Assembly: GCA_910585235.1 (NCBI GenBank)
Contig: CAJUCM010000033.1
Coordinates: 1-12,881, forward strand
Direction of reading: 5' to 3'
Origin: an uncultured Christensenella sp.
Lineage (GTDB): Bacteria > Bacillota > Clostridia > Christensenellales > Borkfalkiaceae
DNA: 12,881 bases
Made by a program: the position numbers and the translations under genes. Below, piece after piece: positions 6,701 to 12,881 of this stretch. The notes beneath the pieces are model-generated. The model was not told the DNA's origin. It made no database searches and was given only the letters and a program-made list of their open reading frames with translations. Numbering within the stretch: position 1 is the first letter of the stretch; every line of letters begins with the position of its first letter.

Positions 6701-8684
6701 CTTCGCGGTACTGGTTATAGCCGCGCACAATGACGGAGCCGTCCCTCTTCGTCTCCACGTCGCCCGAATACACCCAGTTGAGCGGCGTTTCCAGAACGGA
6801 GAGATCGACGTTTGCGCCGTTGACTGTAAACTCTTTCATCGCGCGGTAGATGCCGTCCACGATAACGCGCGCTTTATAAGTTCCGTCGGGGAGATTTGCG
6901 TACCACTCGGCGTTGTTGTTTCCGTCAACCGCATCGGGTTTTAATTGCAGGAACACCTTTCCGCCGTCCGCCGCCGTACCCGTTACGAGAATGCCGATGT
7001 TTCTCGTCGGCGCGTTCTTCTCGATATAGTGGAGCACGCCCTCCGCAACGCGGGTATCGTTCACGCGCTCGTAAGCAGGCGTTACCGTCATTTCGTTTTC
7101 CGTCATGGTAAAGGTGAGTTCGCCGTCCTCGGTAAGCTCCCCGATCTTCTCTTCGCCGTTGACTTTCAGCGAAGTCAATTTATAATTTTCATAGGTGTTG
7201 ACCGTGACGGTCGCCGACTCGCCGAGCTTATAGCCGAGCTGATTCACGCCGAGCGCGCCTCCGCTCTTCTGATCGAGCCTGAGAACGGAAAGCACGCTGT
7301 CGGCAAGACCCGTGATCACGCGCTCGTCCGTCGTCACTTCATAGTCGGAAAATTCCACTTCGCAGCCGAGCGTATAGAATCCGGGCGTTGCGTTACCCGC
7401 GGTCTCCGCGATCTCCTGCATGCCCACAAACGTACCGCCGAACCGCTCCGTCGCGGCGTCGCCGATAAACACGAGAAGGTATCTGCCGACTTTTACGCCC
7501 GTCATGCGGAGTTTGCCGTTCGCCGCGCCGTTGATAAGAACGCCGTCAAGATTTTTAGGATTGTAGAGTTCCCAAAGCTCCCGCGGATCGGGATTGCCCT
7601 TGCTGAAAAACATTCCTTCGGGCGTGCCGTGGCGATGTTCGCCGTCGTAATTCAGAAGATACGCCTGAACGGTCGTATCGGACGCAAGGATCAGACCCGC
7701 TTTCGGATAGGGGTCTTTCTGCCAATAGAGTCCGCTTGCCCAGTATTCGAGCGCGTCCTGATATTCGATCAGCGTCGTCACCGCGTAATCGGTCGTATAG
7801 ACGTTCTTGAAGAAGATCGACTGATCCCCCGCCGTCTTACTGCGGATGACGCCCGCCGCCTCTTCCGATACGTCCCAGCCCGCCGACTTGGCTCTACCGT
7901 ACACGCTGTCGCCGACGATCGCGCCCTCCGCGTCGGCATCGACAAATCCGTTTTCGTCGAACAGCCAATAGTGCATAGGATTGCCGAGATCGCCCCCGTT
8001 GTTCACCCAGAAGTCGCGGGCAGAATCCATCTCCGCGCCGGAGGACTGGTTATACACGGGCATGATCTTCACCGTTTCGGGGACTTTGAAATTCTCGCTC
8101 GTAAAGTCGTAGCCGAGCGCGTCCCAGCGCACATAAATTTCCGCCGTCATGCCCTGCGTGCTTCCGGAATTGACCGTTCCCTGAACCTGCGTTTTGCCGA
8201 ATACGGGCAGATAGGTCGCCGTCCAGCTATCCTCTTTCGTCTCGTAGCCGTACAGAAGCTCCCACTGGTCGAGCGCGCCGAGGCGGTACTGGAACGTCCG
8301 CTCGCTCTTTTTGGTCGCGTCTCCTCTGTCAACGTAAATTTCGACGGAGGATCCTTTCCAGACGTCGCGCCCCTCTACGGCGTAAACGTGGTCGTCCTCC
8401 ACTTCGTAGCCGACGTAGAATCCGAGATCGCCGAACACCGTTTTGACGCGGACGCGCACGTTCTGATAAGTAAAATCGAATACTTTCTGATTTTGCCAGC
8501 ATTCGTCGTCGAGTTTACCGTCGAGTTTGATTTTTTTATCCGTGACGAGTTCGTTGCTCTCGTTGTTCGTAGAACCGCCGAACTTGCCGTCGTCATACGG
8601 ATCGAGCGCCGTTTTACAGCCCGCGGCGATACAAGCCGTCATGACGGCGCATAAACTGCCGATCAACCAATATTTCTTTTTCAT
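3726..8684 (-). CDS. 1652-residue modular surface lipoprotein with CBM9-like domain and repeated beta-sandwich modules
   Basis: Very large predicted lipoprotein, not recognised as any named protein. A signal peptide ends with a lipobox at Cys23 (IAAGC). Residues about 46-250 match the pattern of CBM9/DOMON-type domains (LDGKLDDECW, then a VWKGSSVEIYVD block at 108-119). After a probable ConA-like region (about 261-452) and an extracellular-repeat-like segment (479-540) come three related short beta domains (about 564-628, 826-888, 1189-1251). Four larger modules share a W-x-TGGF-like block (690, 960, 1322 and, weakly, 1514) and a GTGAP-like block (739, 1010, 1372, 1562), consistent with ConA-like carbohydrate-binding folds. 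No catalytic motif was found. The inferred job is holding polysaccharide at the cell surface for the neighbouring enzymes. The frame is open to 8738, but the ATG at 8684 is preferred: it has AAGGGGAA at proper spacing, begins a clean signal peptide, and avoids overlap with the GH43 gene, leaving a 19-base gap. Confidence 0.85.
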   Translation of the reverse strand: MKKKYWLIGSLCAVMTACIAAGCKTALDPYDDGKFGGSTNNESNELVTDKKIKLDGKLDDECWQNQKVFDFTYQNVRVRVKTVFGDLGFYVGYEVEDDHVYAVEGRDVWKGSSVEIYVDRGDATKKSERTFQYRLGALDQWELLYGYETKEDSWTATYLPVFGKTQVQGTVNSGSTQGMTAEIYVRWDALGYDFTSENFKVPETVKIMPVYNQSSGAEMDSARDFWVNNGGDLGNPMHYWLFDENGFVDADAEGAIVGDSVYGRAKSAGWDVSEEAAGVIRSKTAGDQSIFFKNVYTTDYAVTTLIEYQDALEYWASGLYWQKDPYPKAGLILASDTTVQAYLLNYDGEHRHGTPEGMFFSKGNPDPRELWELYNPKNLDGVLINGAANGKLRMTGVKVGRYLLVFIGDAATERFGGTFVGMQEIAETAGNATPGFYTLGCEVEFSDYEVTTDERVITGLADSVLSVLRLDQKSGGALGVNQLGYKLGESATVTVNTYENYKLTSLKVNGEEKIGELTEDGELTFTMTENEMTVTPAYERVNDTRVAEGVLHYIEKNAPTRNIGILVTGTAADGGKVFLQLKPDAVDGNNNAEWYANLPDGTYKARVIVDGIYRAMKEFTVNGANVDLSVLETPLNWVYSGDVETKRDGSVIVRGYNQYREVSNRTATDYFAMSAYHFRADEDFTVGGTWETGGFGVKVDNVVYRFHAMKCDANEMYFYIEVDGGASQEYRGIYHSISGTGAPLQMDVFYLNGEFKIVFDGQTTFTVNRDNTPNQELHKLFDTSKVKRVGLVTVGKDMVFQGCDFAFNEEDTKAMYNGDTSEAHTVTGTFGYADGLYSAGDTVTVASRRYTGTASGGSWSIDLPDGTHEVTLTSSRFLSKTVTVTVNGGNVTVSEQVEFTQIKFEDMANVHYENGTSSDFKMTGGDWTASYFAGVTAGTGIRIDANIQRADGKTLQYGDWQTGGLFFGNDQHTFIVFVKSTETTTSVFVGETQSAWGSWWWYDIPESFGGTGDQLDVSFVILPGSITVMLGERTAVSITKDTVGTGEGKGACTLGEFRDFYNDLLSGDISSLKVGLRLAHSPSGDKGAFFRNVGYAPVAEIPADMKGSVKLPASVDGLKITAENNKLAGFVGEKVVLNFTLDDGKSLTALTLDGKNILNEVNQGKYTFTLTKGEHELLAETEGVSVYAVTGTFDYAEGLYSAGDRVTVTSGTFTGTVTGNSWSIKLPDGANEITIASSRFISQTVSATVNGEALDGGKVTFTTIKFTEDSAAYERHGDAVLTPTGFWSDNGVYFAGIDAKDGLRIDAHMERTDNEFFVNSTWQTGGFIFRRNNTRFFLFFKMLDGAAVVHLGDDGSWQWKESASLCVRNVTGTGAPVDLSVVYLNNTLYLLIANDAVASFDMSGTILATGSGALEAGIFNTNDAPCKMRFSKIGYAPVTVLPDDFKLNRPQATIFDRNDATVVYDDGSVGFAAGTHWLANPAGGGFLTSDAAGDFIINYTLERMDGYFTQEGSWNTPNLQIYLPQVQYTFFAMRENASTTVLYLNSSDGKVLEFRVPYAYQGTGAPLTVSFGYSSADHLLHVYLGGAHYTLEVSNAADSSYSWLYAENAKIPGFSCGAQAGILSDLSYVTTKAEVDATLSGWGTATNISATA
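4932..5120 (-). repeat. Second copy of the intragenic VTGTF repeat
   Basis: Encodes residues 1189-1251 of the large lipoprotein. Aligned by eye without gaps to the copy at 6021-6209, 43 of 63 residues are identical, and the two stretches are also clearly alike at DNA level (for example around GCGGAATACA in both). The copy starts 363 residues after the first. The domain probably is a small beta-sandwich of the carboxypeptidase-regulatory-like kind, judged from the W-S-I-x-LPDG pattern. Confidence 0.8.
6021..6209 (-). repeat. First copy of the intragenic VTGTF repeat
   Basis: Encodes residues 826-888 of the large lipoprotein and is the partner of 4932-5120. Each copy is followed by a longer module with the W-x-TGG and GTG-type blocks and a GYAPV segment near its end (residues 1094-1098 and 1434-1438), so the duplicated unit is longer than this core, roughly 360 residues. 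A more diverged third version lies at residues 564-628 (about 6995-6801). Confidence 0.8.
7935..8549 (-). other. CBM9-like (DOMON-type) domain region of the large lipoprotein
   Basis: Encodes residues 46-250. The opening KIKLDGKLDDECWQ followed by VRVRVKTVFGD and LGFYVGYEVEDDHV is the usual beginning of a family 9 carbohydrate-binding fold, and VWKGSSVEIYVD is its conserved central strand. Such domains bind sugars, often at chain ends. Binding residues cannot be assigned from the sequence alone, so sugar binding is inferred from family resemblance. Confidence 0.75.
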
Positions 8685-8689
8685 AATCT

Positions 8690-8697
8690 TTCCCCTT
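8690..8697 (-). promoter_or_regulatory. Ribosome binding site that fixes the start of the large lipoprotein
   Basis: The minus strand reads AAGGGGAA, with seven bases between GGGG and the ATG at 8684-8682. This supports translation starting at 8684 rather than at the in-frame upstream codon at 8738, which would add 18 charged and polar residues in front of the signal peptide and overlap the GH43 gene. Confidence 0.75.
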
Positions 8698-8703
8698 TTT
8701 CCC

Positions 8704-10392
8704 TTATTTTCCGAGTACGACGATCTCGGAGACGGCAAGTCCCGAATAGTCCGGATCGCTCACGTCTTTCTTCAATTTTTCACTGATTTTGAACGTGATC
8801 TTTTTGACCTTGATCTCTTTGAACTCGGCGACAGCCGCCCCGCCGGGACGCATCTGCGACAAGTCTTCCCAATAGTACGCTTCGGGGTACGCAAGATTTT
8901 TGATCTCGTACTTTCCGCCCTCGCCCTCGAACAGGATCGAATCGATCTTTTCAAACGCGAGCCAGTTATCGCGGCTGTTATAGACCATGACCGCGCGCAC
9001 CGTTTTTTCCTCCGCAAATTCGATTGTGATCTCCGTGCCCTTGGCGCCGAAACGGAACTCCTTATCGTCGTCGAAGCTGTGGATCGCGATCACGCCGTCG
9101 TTGAGAAGCGCCGTTGACGAACCGTTTTCCGCATTCGTGGCGGTCACCGTCGCGTCCTTTGCAAGATTTTTATATCCGCTCGCAGCAGAGGGCGCGGGCT
9201 GTAAACTGTAAGTCGGTCCGTTGCTGTGCAGAATATCGTAGCCGAGCGCCGCGTCATACACCCAGGTCACGCGGTCGGCGGCGATTGCGCGCTGATTGCT
9301 TCCGTGTTCGCGGTCGGTATGCGCGTGATAGACGATAAACGTCTCCCCGTCCGCCTCTATCAAACTGTGGTGTCCCGTTCCCGACATATGATCGAAGTCG
9401 AGCGATATCCCGTGGAAGGGCTGTCCGTGCGAACGGTCGAGTTTAGTGAACTCGCCGAGCGGGGAATCCCCCACCGCGGTGCAGACCGAATAACGGCGGT
9501 CGGTATAGCCGTAAATAGAGAACGTGAGGTAGTATTTCGTCACGCTCTCGCCCGAAGCGTTCACGCTCGTATGCTTCACCATCCAGGGCGCTTCGTTGAC
9601 GGTGTTCTCGTCCTCGGTATTGATAATATCTCCGCCCGGCGTCACATGCCTCGGTTCCGCAAGTTTCGTGAGCGTGGTATAATCGGGTTCCGTGGGCGAC
9701 TTCATCTTCATGCCCCAGAGGCTGTTCCCGCTCTCGTTCCTGTCGGTCTGTTTGACAAAGTACATATACAGGTCGTCGCCGTCATAGAACGGGTGCGCGT
9801 CGATCGTGGCAAATATCTTTGCGGGCTTATTCCCGATATAGTTCAGCCCCTCTTTCGTCCTCGAAAGGTCGAAACTGATCGTCTGCCCCTCCGCGTCGCG
9901 GCACTCTCTGTAAGGTCCGTAAACGTTGTCCGAGACGGCAACGCCCAGGCGCATGCGCTCGGTCATGTCCGCATCGGGAGCGCCCACGGGCAATTCCCGC
10001 GCCCCCGCGGAATAGTAGAGATAGAACTTTCCGTCCTCTTTTCCCTTGATAATTTCGGGTGCCCAATAGTGACCGTAAGACCATGCGTCCCCGGAGGGCG
10101 TAAAGGCATAGCCCATGTATTCCCAGTTCGCAAAATTCCGCGTGCGATAACACTTGAAGGGCGCGCCCGTCGTAACGGTGTAGAAGTATCCGTTTTCATA
10201 GATCGCGCCGGGGTCGGGCGCGTCCTGGAACGGCAGGTCGTTCCGGTAAAAAAGCTCGTTGTCGTAGAACCCTTCCGCATTGATCCCCGTGGAATACGAC
10301 AATTCCGCCGTACCGCCGTTGCAGGCGGCAAAGGGAATCGTGCAAGCCATGAGCCCTGCGATAACGAGACCCGCCAAGTTACGTTTTTTCAT
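8704..10392 (-). CDS. Lipid-anchored GH43 glycosidase with C-terminal discoidin-like domain
   Basis: Predicted 562-residue surface enzyme. A lipoprotein signal peptide ends at Cys24 (PFAAC). The GH43 five-bladed propeller follows with all three acidic residues in place: Asp60 in APDPG (catalytic base), Asp198 in ATIDAHPF (pKa modulator) and Glu267 in NEAPW (general acid). YWAPEI at 109-114 and GTGHHSL at 338-344 are also family blocks. Residues about 405-562 form a separate beta-rich domain (LAKDATVTA, then TIEFAEEKTVRAVMVYNS) resembling discoidin/F5-8 type C or CBM32-like folds, probably for glycan binding. Family members are mostly arabinofuranosidases, xylosidases or arabinanases; the specificity is unresolved. 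The ATG at 10392 has AAGGAGGAAA with a 7-base spacer. The gene follows the second permease by 29 bases and precedes the large lipoprotein by 19, so it is probably co-transcribed with both. Confidence 0.9.
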   Translation of the reverse strand: MKKRNLAGLVIAGLMACTIPFAACNGGTAELSYSTGINAEGFYDNELFYRNDLPFQDAPDPGAIYENGYFYTVTTGAPFKCYRTRNFANWEYMGYAFTPSGDAWSYGHYWAPEIIKGKEDGKFYLYYSAGARELPVGAPDADMTERMRLGVAVSDNVYGPYRECRDAEGQTISFDLSRTKEGLNYIGNKPAKIFATIDAHPFYDGDDLYMYFVKQTDRNESGNSLWGMKMKSPTEPDYTTLTKLAEPRHVTPGGDIINTEDENTVNEAPWMVKHTSVNASGESVTKYYLTFSIYGYTDRRYSVCTAVGDSPLGEFTKLDRSHGQPFHGISLDFDHMSGTGHHSLIEADGETFIVYHAHTDREHGSNQRAIAADRVTWVYDAALGYDILHSNGPTYSLQPAPSAASGYKNLAKDATVTATNAENGSSTALLNDGVIAIHSFDDDKEFRFGAKGTEITIEFAEEKTVRAVMVYNSRDNWLAFEKIDSILFEGEGGKYEIKNLAYPEAYYWEDLSQMRPGGAAVAEFKEIKVKKITFKISEKLKKDVSDPDYSGLAVSEIVVLGK

Positions 10393-10421
10393 ATTGTTTC
10401 CTCCTTATCACTTCTGAATCG

Positions 10422-11327
10422 TCAATCCTTCATGCCCGATACCGCGATCCCCGAAATAAAGAATTTCTGGAACGCGACATAGAGAATGAGGAGCGGTATG
10501 ATCGCAAATACGGACGCCGCCATGACCGCGGGAATATTCTCCATGCCGCTGTTCTGCGACGACGAGAAATAGGCGATCGCGACTTGAAGCGTCTGTTCGT
10601 TCATGTCGTTGGACTGCAAATAGATGAGCGGTCCCATATAGTCGTTATAGCCCCCGATGAACCAGAGCACGATCTGCGAGATGAGCGCGGGCCAGGAAAG
10701 CGGAAGAATGAGATAGAGAAAGATCTTAAAATAATTCATTCCGTCGAGCTTTGTCGCGTCGATCAGGCTGTCGGGGATCCCCCTGATAAACTGGCGCATG
10801 AAGAATACACAGGTCGCCGATCCGAACATACCGGGGAGCATGAGCGGGATCACCGTGCCGACAAGATCGAGGTCGGCAAAGATGATATACTGCGGCATCA
10901 TCAGGATCGTGCCGGGGATCATCATGGTAAAGATGAGAATGGAAAAGAGAAATCCGTTCCCGTCGAACTTGCGCTTTGCAAACGTGAACGCCGCAAGCGT
11001 GGATACGAACACCCCGACGAGCATGGAGGGTATGACCACAAGCAGCGTGATCCCGAAGTTTCCCAACAGGTTGATATGGTAAGAGTTATCGCCGAAAATG
11101 TAGGCGTAGCCCTCTCCGCTGAACTCCTTGGGAAACCAGGTAAACTCGCCGAGCGCCTCTTCATAGGTCTTGAACGAGCTTTCAAGCATGAAATAGAACG
11201 GCAACAGCACGATGACGGCAAGGAACGTGAGCACCGCATACATTCCTACCTGCGCCGCGATCTTCATTGCTTTGGTGTTTCTCTTCATTTTTTTCGGCGA
11301 TTCCGCACTCGTGTTTTCAACTGTCAT
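10422..11327 (-). CDS. Carbohydrate ABC transporter permease, MalG/UgpE type
   Basis: Predicted 301-residue inner subunit of a CUT1 sugar importer, in the cytoplasmic membrane. About six hydrophobic segments are visible (near 27-50, 91-116, 126-149, 158-178, 202-224, 264-286). The EAA-type loop that contacts the ATPase is at about 190-213 (DATKLDG, then LPLSWP). The C-terminus GIAVSGMKD is at the position of the usual GxxxGxxKG-like ending of MalG relatives. The start overlaps the end of the other permease by 11 bases, and only a weak ribosome binding site (GGGTG) precedes it, suggesting translational coupling. No ATPase gene lies beside it. Confidence 0.93.
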   Translation of the reverse strand: MTVENTSAESPKKMKRNTKAMKIAAQVGMYAVLTFLAVIVLLPFYFMLESSFKTYEEALGEFTWFPKEFSGEGYAYIFGDNSYHINLLGNFGITLLVVIPSMLVGVFVSTLAAFTFAKRKFDGNGFLFSILIFTMMIPGTILMMPQYIIFADLDLVGTVIPLMLPGMFGSATCVFFMRQFIRGIPDSLIDATKLDGMNYFKIFLYLILPLSWPALISQIVLWFIGGYNDYMGPLIYLQSNDMNEQTLQVAIAYFSSSQNSGMENIPAVMAASVFAIIPLLILYVAFQKFFISGIAVSGMKD

Positions 11328-12249
11328 AATGCACCCAATACTTGGAAAGTTTGAAATTGAGAACGGTCAGAACGAGAATGCCGAGCGCCAGCACCCATGC
11401 CGCCGCCGCGGCAACGCCGCCCTGAATGAGTCCCGTACTCGTTGCAAACGCCTTGTTGTAAACGTAATATACGATCGTAATGCCGCTGTCGCCCGGTCCC
11501 CAGCCGTAACCGCTCGCCGCGATCGGGTCGCAAATGATCTGGAACCAGGTGAACGACTGCAATCCGCCGATCACGCCCATGACGAGCAGATAGAACGTCG
11601 TAGGCGAAATGGTGGGAACAGTGATCGCAAAGAATCTGCGAATGGGTCCCGCCCCGTCGATCTTCGCCGCCTCCACGAGCGAAGGATTTACGTTCGTGAG
11701 CGCCGCCTGAAAGAGAATGATGTAATATCCCGTTCCCGTCCATGTCGTAATAAAGATCATAACGGGCATAAATAAGCGTTCGTCGAGAAAAAAGTTGATC
11801 TTCGTGCCGACGAGATCGTTGATGATTCCGAATTCCGTATTGAACATCCACTTGAATACGAGCGTCACCGCAACCGTCGAGCAGACGTAGGGAATAAAGA
11901 ACAGCGTTCTGAAAAAGCGTTTTCCTTTGAGCGAGTCCCTCGTCAGAACCTGCGCGATCAGAAGTCCGAGAACCATGGAGAGCGGAACGGAAATCATGGC
12001 GTACAGCGTGTTGACGATGGATTTTCCGAACAGCGGATCAGAAAAGAGCGTTTTGAAATTATCCAGTCCGTTAAAGGTCGCCGCATTGAAATTCAGATTG
12101 TGCAGTTCGGTAAAACTCAGATAGAGCGAAATGACGAGCGGTGCAAGCGCAAAAATCAGAAAACCGAGAATGGGCAGTCCGCACATCAGGTAACAGCTTA
12201 AATTGTTTTTCATTCTGCGCGACAGCAACGGCTTATCGGTTTTCGTCAT
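11317..12249 (-). CDS. Carbohydrate ABC transporter permease, MalF/UgpA type
   Basis: Predicted 310-residue membrane subunit pairing with the MalG-type permease to form the sugar channel. Six hydrophobic segments are visible (near 20-44, 76-101, 113-135, 159-182, 217-239, 274-297), and the EAA loop is at about 193-215 (EAAKIDG, then TVPTISP). The chosen start is the ATG at 12249-12247, which overlaps the stop of the binding-protein gene as TGATG and has AGGGG eight bases upstream. A GTG at 12258 is also in frame but would sit directly on that ribosome binding site. The extra C-terminal residues beyond the last membrane segment are short, as usual. Confidence 0.93.
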   Translation of the reverse strand: MTKTDKPLLSRRMKNNLSCYLMCGLPILGFLIFALAPLVISLYLSFTELHNLNFNAATFNGLDNFKTLFSDPLFGKSIVNTLYAMISVPLSMVLGLLIAQVLTRDSLKGKRFFRTLFFIPYVCSTVAVTLVFKWMFNTEFGIINDLVGTKINFFLDERLFMPVMIFITTWTGTGYYIILFQAALTNVNPSLVEAAKIDGAGPIRRFFAITVPTISPTTFYLLVMGVIGGLQSFTWFQIICDPIAASGYGWGPGDSGITIVYYVYNKAFATSTGLIQGGVAAAAAWVLALGILVLTVLNFKLSKYWVHYDS

Positions 12250-12881
12250 CAGACCCACCCCTGCTGTTTATAATTGATCAGAACCTGATTGGTCGCATCC
12301 GTATAGGCGTCGAAGAACTCCTGCACGGACTTGTCGTTTTCGCGGTATTGCGTATTCAGCGGAGTCGCCCAGGTATCGATCCAGAGGTTATCGGGCATAT
12401 ACCACCAGTCGGCGGGACGGGAAGTCGTTGCCGCTTTCGCAAAAAGATCGATGTTTTTCGGGCTGTTCCCGCTTGCAACGTTCTTTGCGATGTATTCGCT
12501 TTCGGTCAGCGTCATACTGTTGGGGATACGGTAGCCGTTCTGCGCGATCAGCGTCTGCGCATACCCCGTGGCGAGATAGTCGATGACTTTGAACGCCTCG
12601 TCTTTCACTTTGGATTTCGACCACACGCCGAGTCCCGTGGAACCGCTGTGACCGATTTCAAGCCCCTTGGTTTTCACGGTCACGTTGTCGCGCTCGTATT
12701 CCTTATATACGGGAAGAGGCGCAATATCCCATTCAAAATTCTTGATCCCCTTGCGGAAAGAGAACGCCTTTCCGCTCTCCTCGACGAGCATAGCGACTTT
12801 TCCCGTCGTAAAGAAGGAAGTCGAAGAGGACATACCGATGTCCGCCTTGACGCGGGGCGCCACGCCGATCCCGCCGTATTC
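12249..12881 (-). CDS. Extracellular sugar-binding protein of the ABC importer, C-terminal part (5' end outside window)
   Basis: The frame is open to the window edge, giving the last 210 residues of what is probably a 420-550 residue family 1 solute-binding lipoprotein that captures oligosaccharide outside the cell and hands it to the two permeases. The visible part includes the typical TSFFTTGKVAMLVEESG block, then WDIAPLPVYKE and GHSGSTGLGVWSKSK, and an aromatic-rich WWYMPDNLWIDTWATP segment that may line the sugar site. The GTG at 12863 is internal, not the start: the frame continues upstream with EYGGIG. The gene ends in TGATG, overlapping the first permease. The signal peptide, lipobox and operon promoter lie to the right of the window. 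Confidence 0.9.
   Translation of the reverse strand, partial: EYGGIGVAPRVKADIGMSSSTSFFTTGKVAMLVEESGKAFSFRKGIKNFEWDIAPLPVYKEYERDNVTVKTKGLEIGHSGSTGLGVWSKSKVKDEAFKVIDYLATGYAQTLIAQNGYRIPNSMTLTESEYIAKNVASGNSPKNIDLFAKAATTSRPADWWYMPDNLWIDTWATPLNTQYRENDKSVQEFFDAYTDATNQVLINYKQQGWV
12258..12262 (-). promoter_or_regulatory. Ribosome binding site that favours the ATG at 12249 for the first permease
   Basis: AGGGG on the minus strand lies within the final codons of the binding-protein gene, eight bases before the ATG. The spacing fits the ATG and excludes the GTG at 12258, whose first base is part of the site. Confidence 0.6.

Noticed and set aside
6945..8654. Long plus-strand open frame (569 codons) opposite the CBM9-like part
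   Set aside because: It covers the CBM9-like domain in antisense, has Arg/Val/Phe-rich composition, and shows no conserved motif.
8685..8738. Upstream in-frame start for the large lipoprotein at 8738
   Set aside because: It would put 18 polar residues before the signal peptide and overlap the GH43 gene by 35 bases, whereas the ATG at 8684 has a well-placed ribosome binding site.
12861..12863. GTG as the start of the binding-protein gene
   Set aside because: The frame continues to the window edge and the encoded protein lacks its N-terminal lobe and signal peptide, so the gene is cut by the border.

Overview
The window holds one long minus-strand operon for taking up and breaking down plant-type oligosaccharides. 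Transcription runs from the right edge to the left edge, and the operon is cut at its 5' end by the window border. The organism looks like an anaerobic Gram-positive bacterium of the Clostridia type, probably from a gut or similar fibre-rich habitat. The evidence is strong AAGGAGGA-type ribosome binding sites, a TTG start, several lipoprotein (lipobox) signal peptides, sugar uptake by an ABC importer with no SusC/SusD pair, and an importer without its own ATPase. The genus cannot be named from this sequence.

Layout in transcription order: the C-terminal part of an extracellular sugar-binding protein (12881-12249); two MalF/MalG-type permeases (12249-11317 and 11327-10422); a lipid-anchored GH43 glycosidase with a C-terminal discoidin-like domain (10392-8704); a 1652-residue modular lipoprotein with an N-terminal CBM9-like domain and repeated beta-sandwich modules but no recognisable catalytic domain (8684-3726); an intercistronic hairpin (3678-3712); a GH4 NAD/metal-dependent glycosidase, most like alpha-galactosidases (3658-2354); a cytoplasmic GH43-like enzyme (2326-1445); and a lipid-anchored esterase of the CE6/SASA type with an Ig-like domain (1448-129). 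A strong hairpin at 74-120 follows the last stop codon. At the left edge, the last 14 bases of a plus-strand tRNA, probably tRNA-Gln, run into their own terminator at 21-68, so the operon meets a tRNA gene head-on there.

Inferred working model: the large lipoprotein and the lipid-anchored GH43 and esterase act on the cell surface. They bind an acetylated, branched glycan, remove acetyl groups and trim side chains. The binding protein and two permeases import the oligosaccharides, probably powered by a shared MsmX-type ATPase encoded elsewhere. The cytoplasmic GH43-like and GH4 enzymes then release monosaccharides. The enzyme mix (GH43 + CE6 + GH4) suggests an acetylated hemicellulose or pectin side chain with arabinose/xylose and alpha-galactose, but the exact substrate is not determined by the sequence.

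All genes are tightly packed, with gaps of 67 bases or less and several overlaps. No regulator, mobile element, CRISPR array or riboswitch was seen, and the operon promoter must lie beyond the right edge. The least explained item is the 1652-residue lipoprotein.
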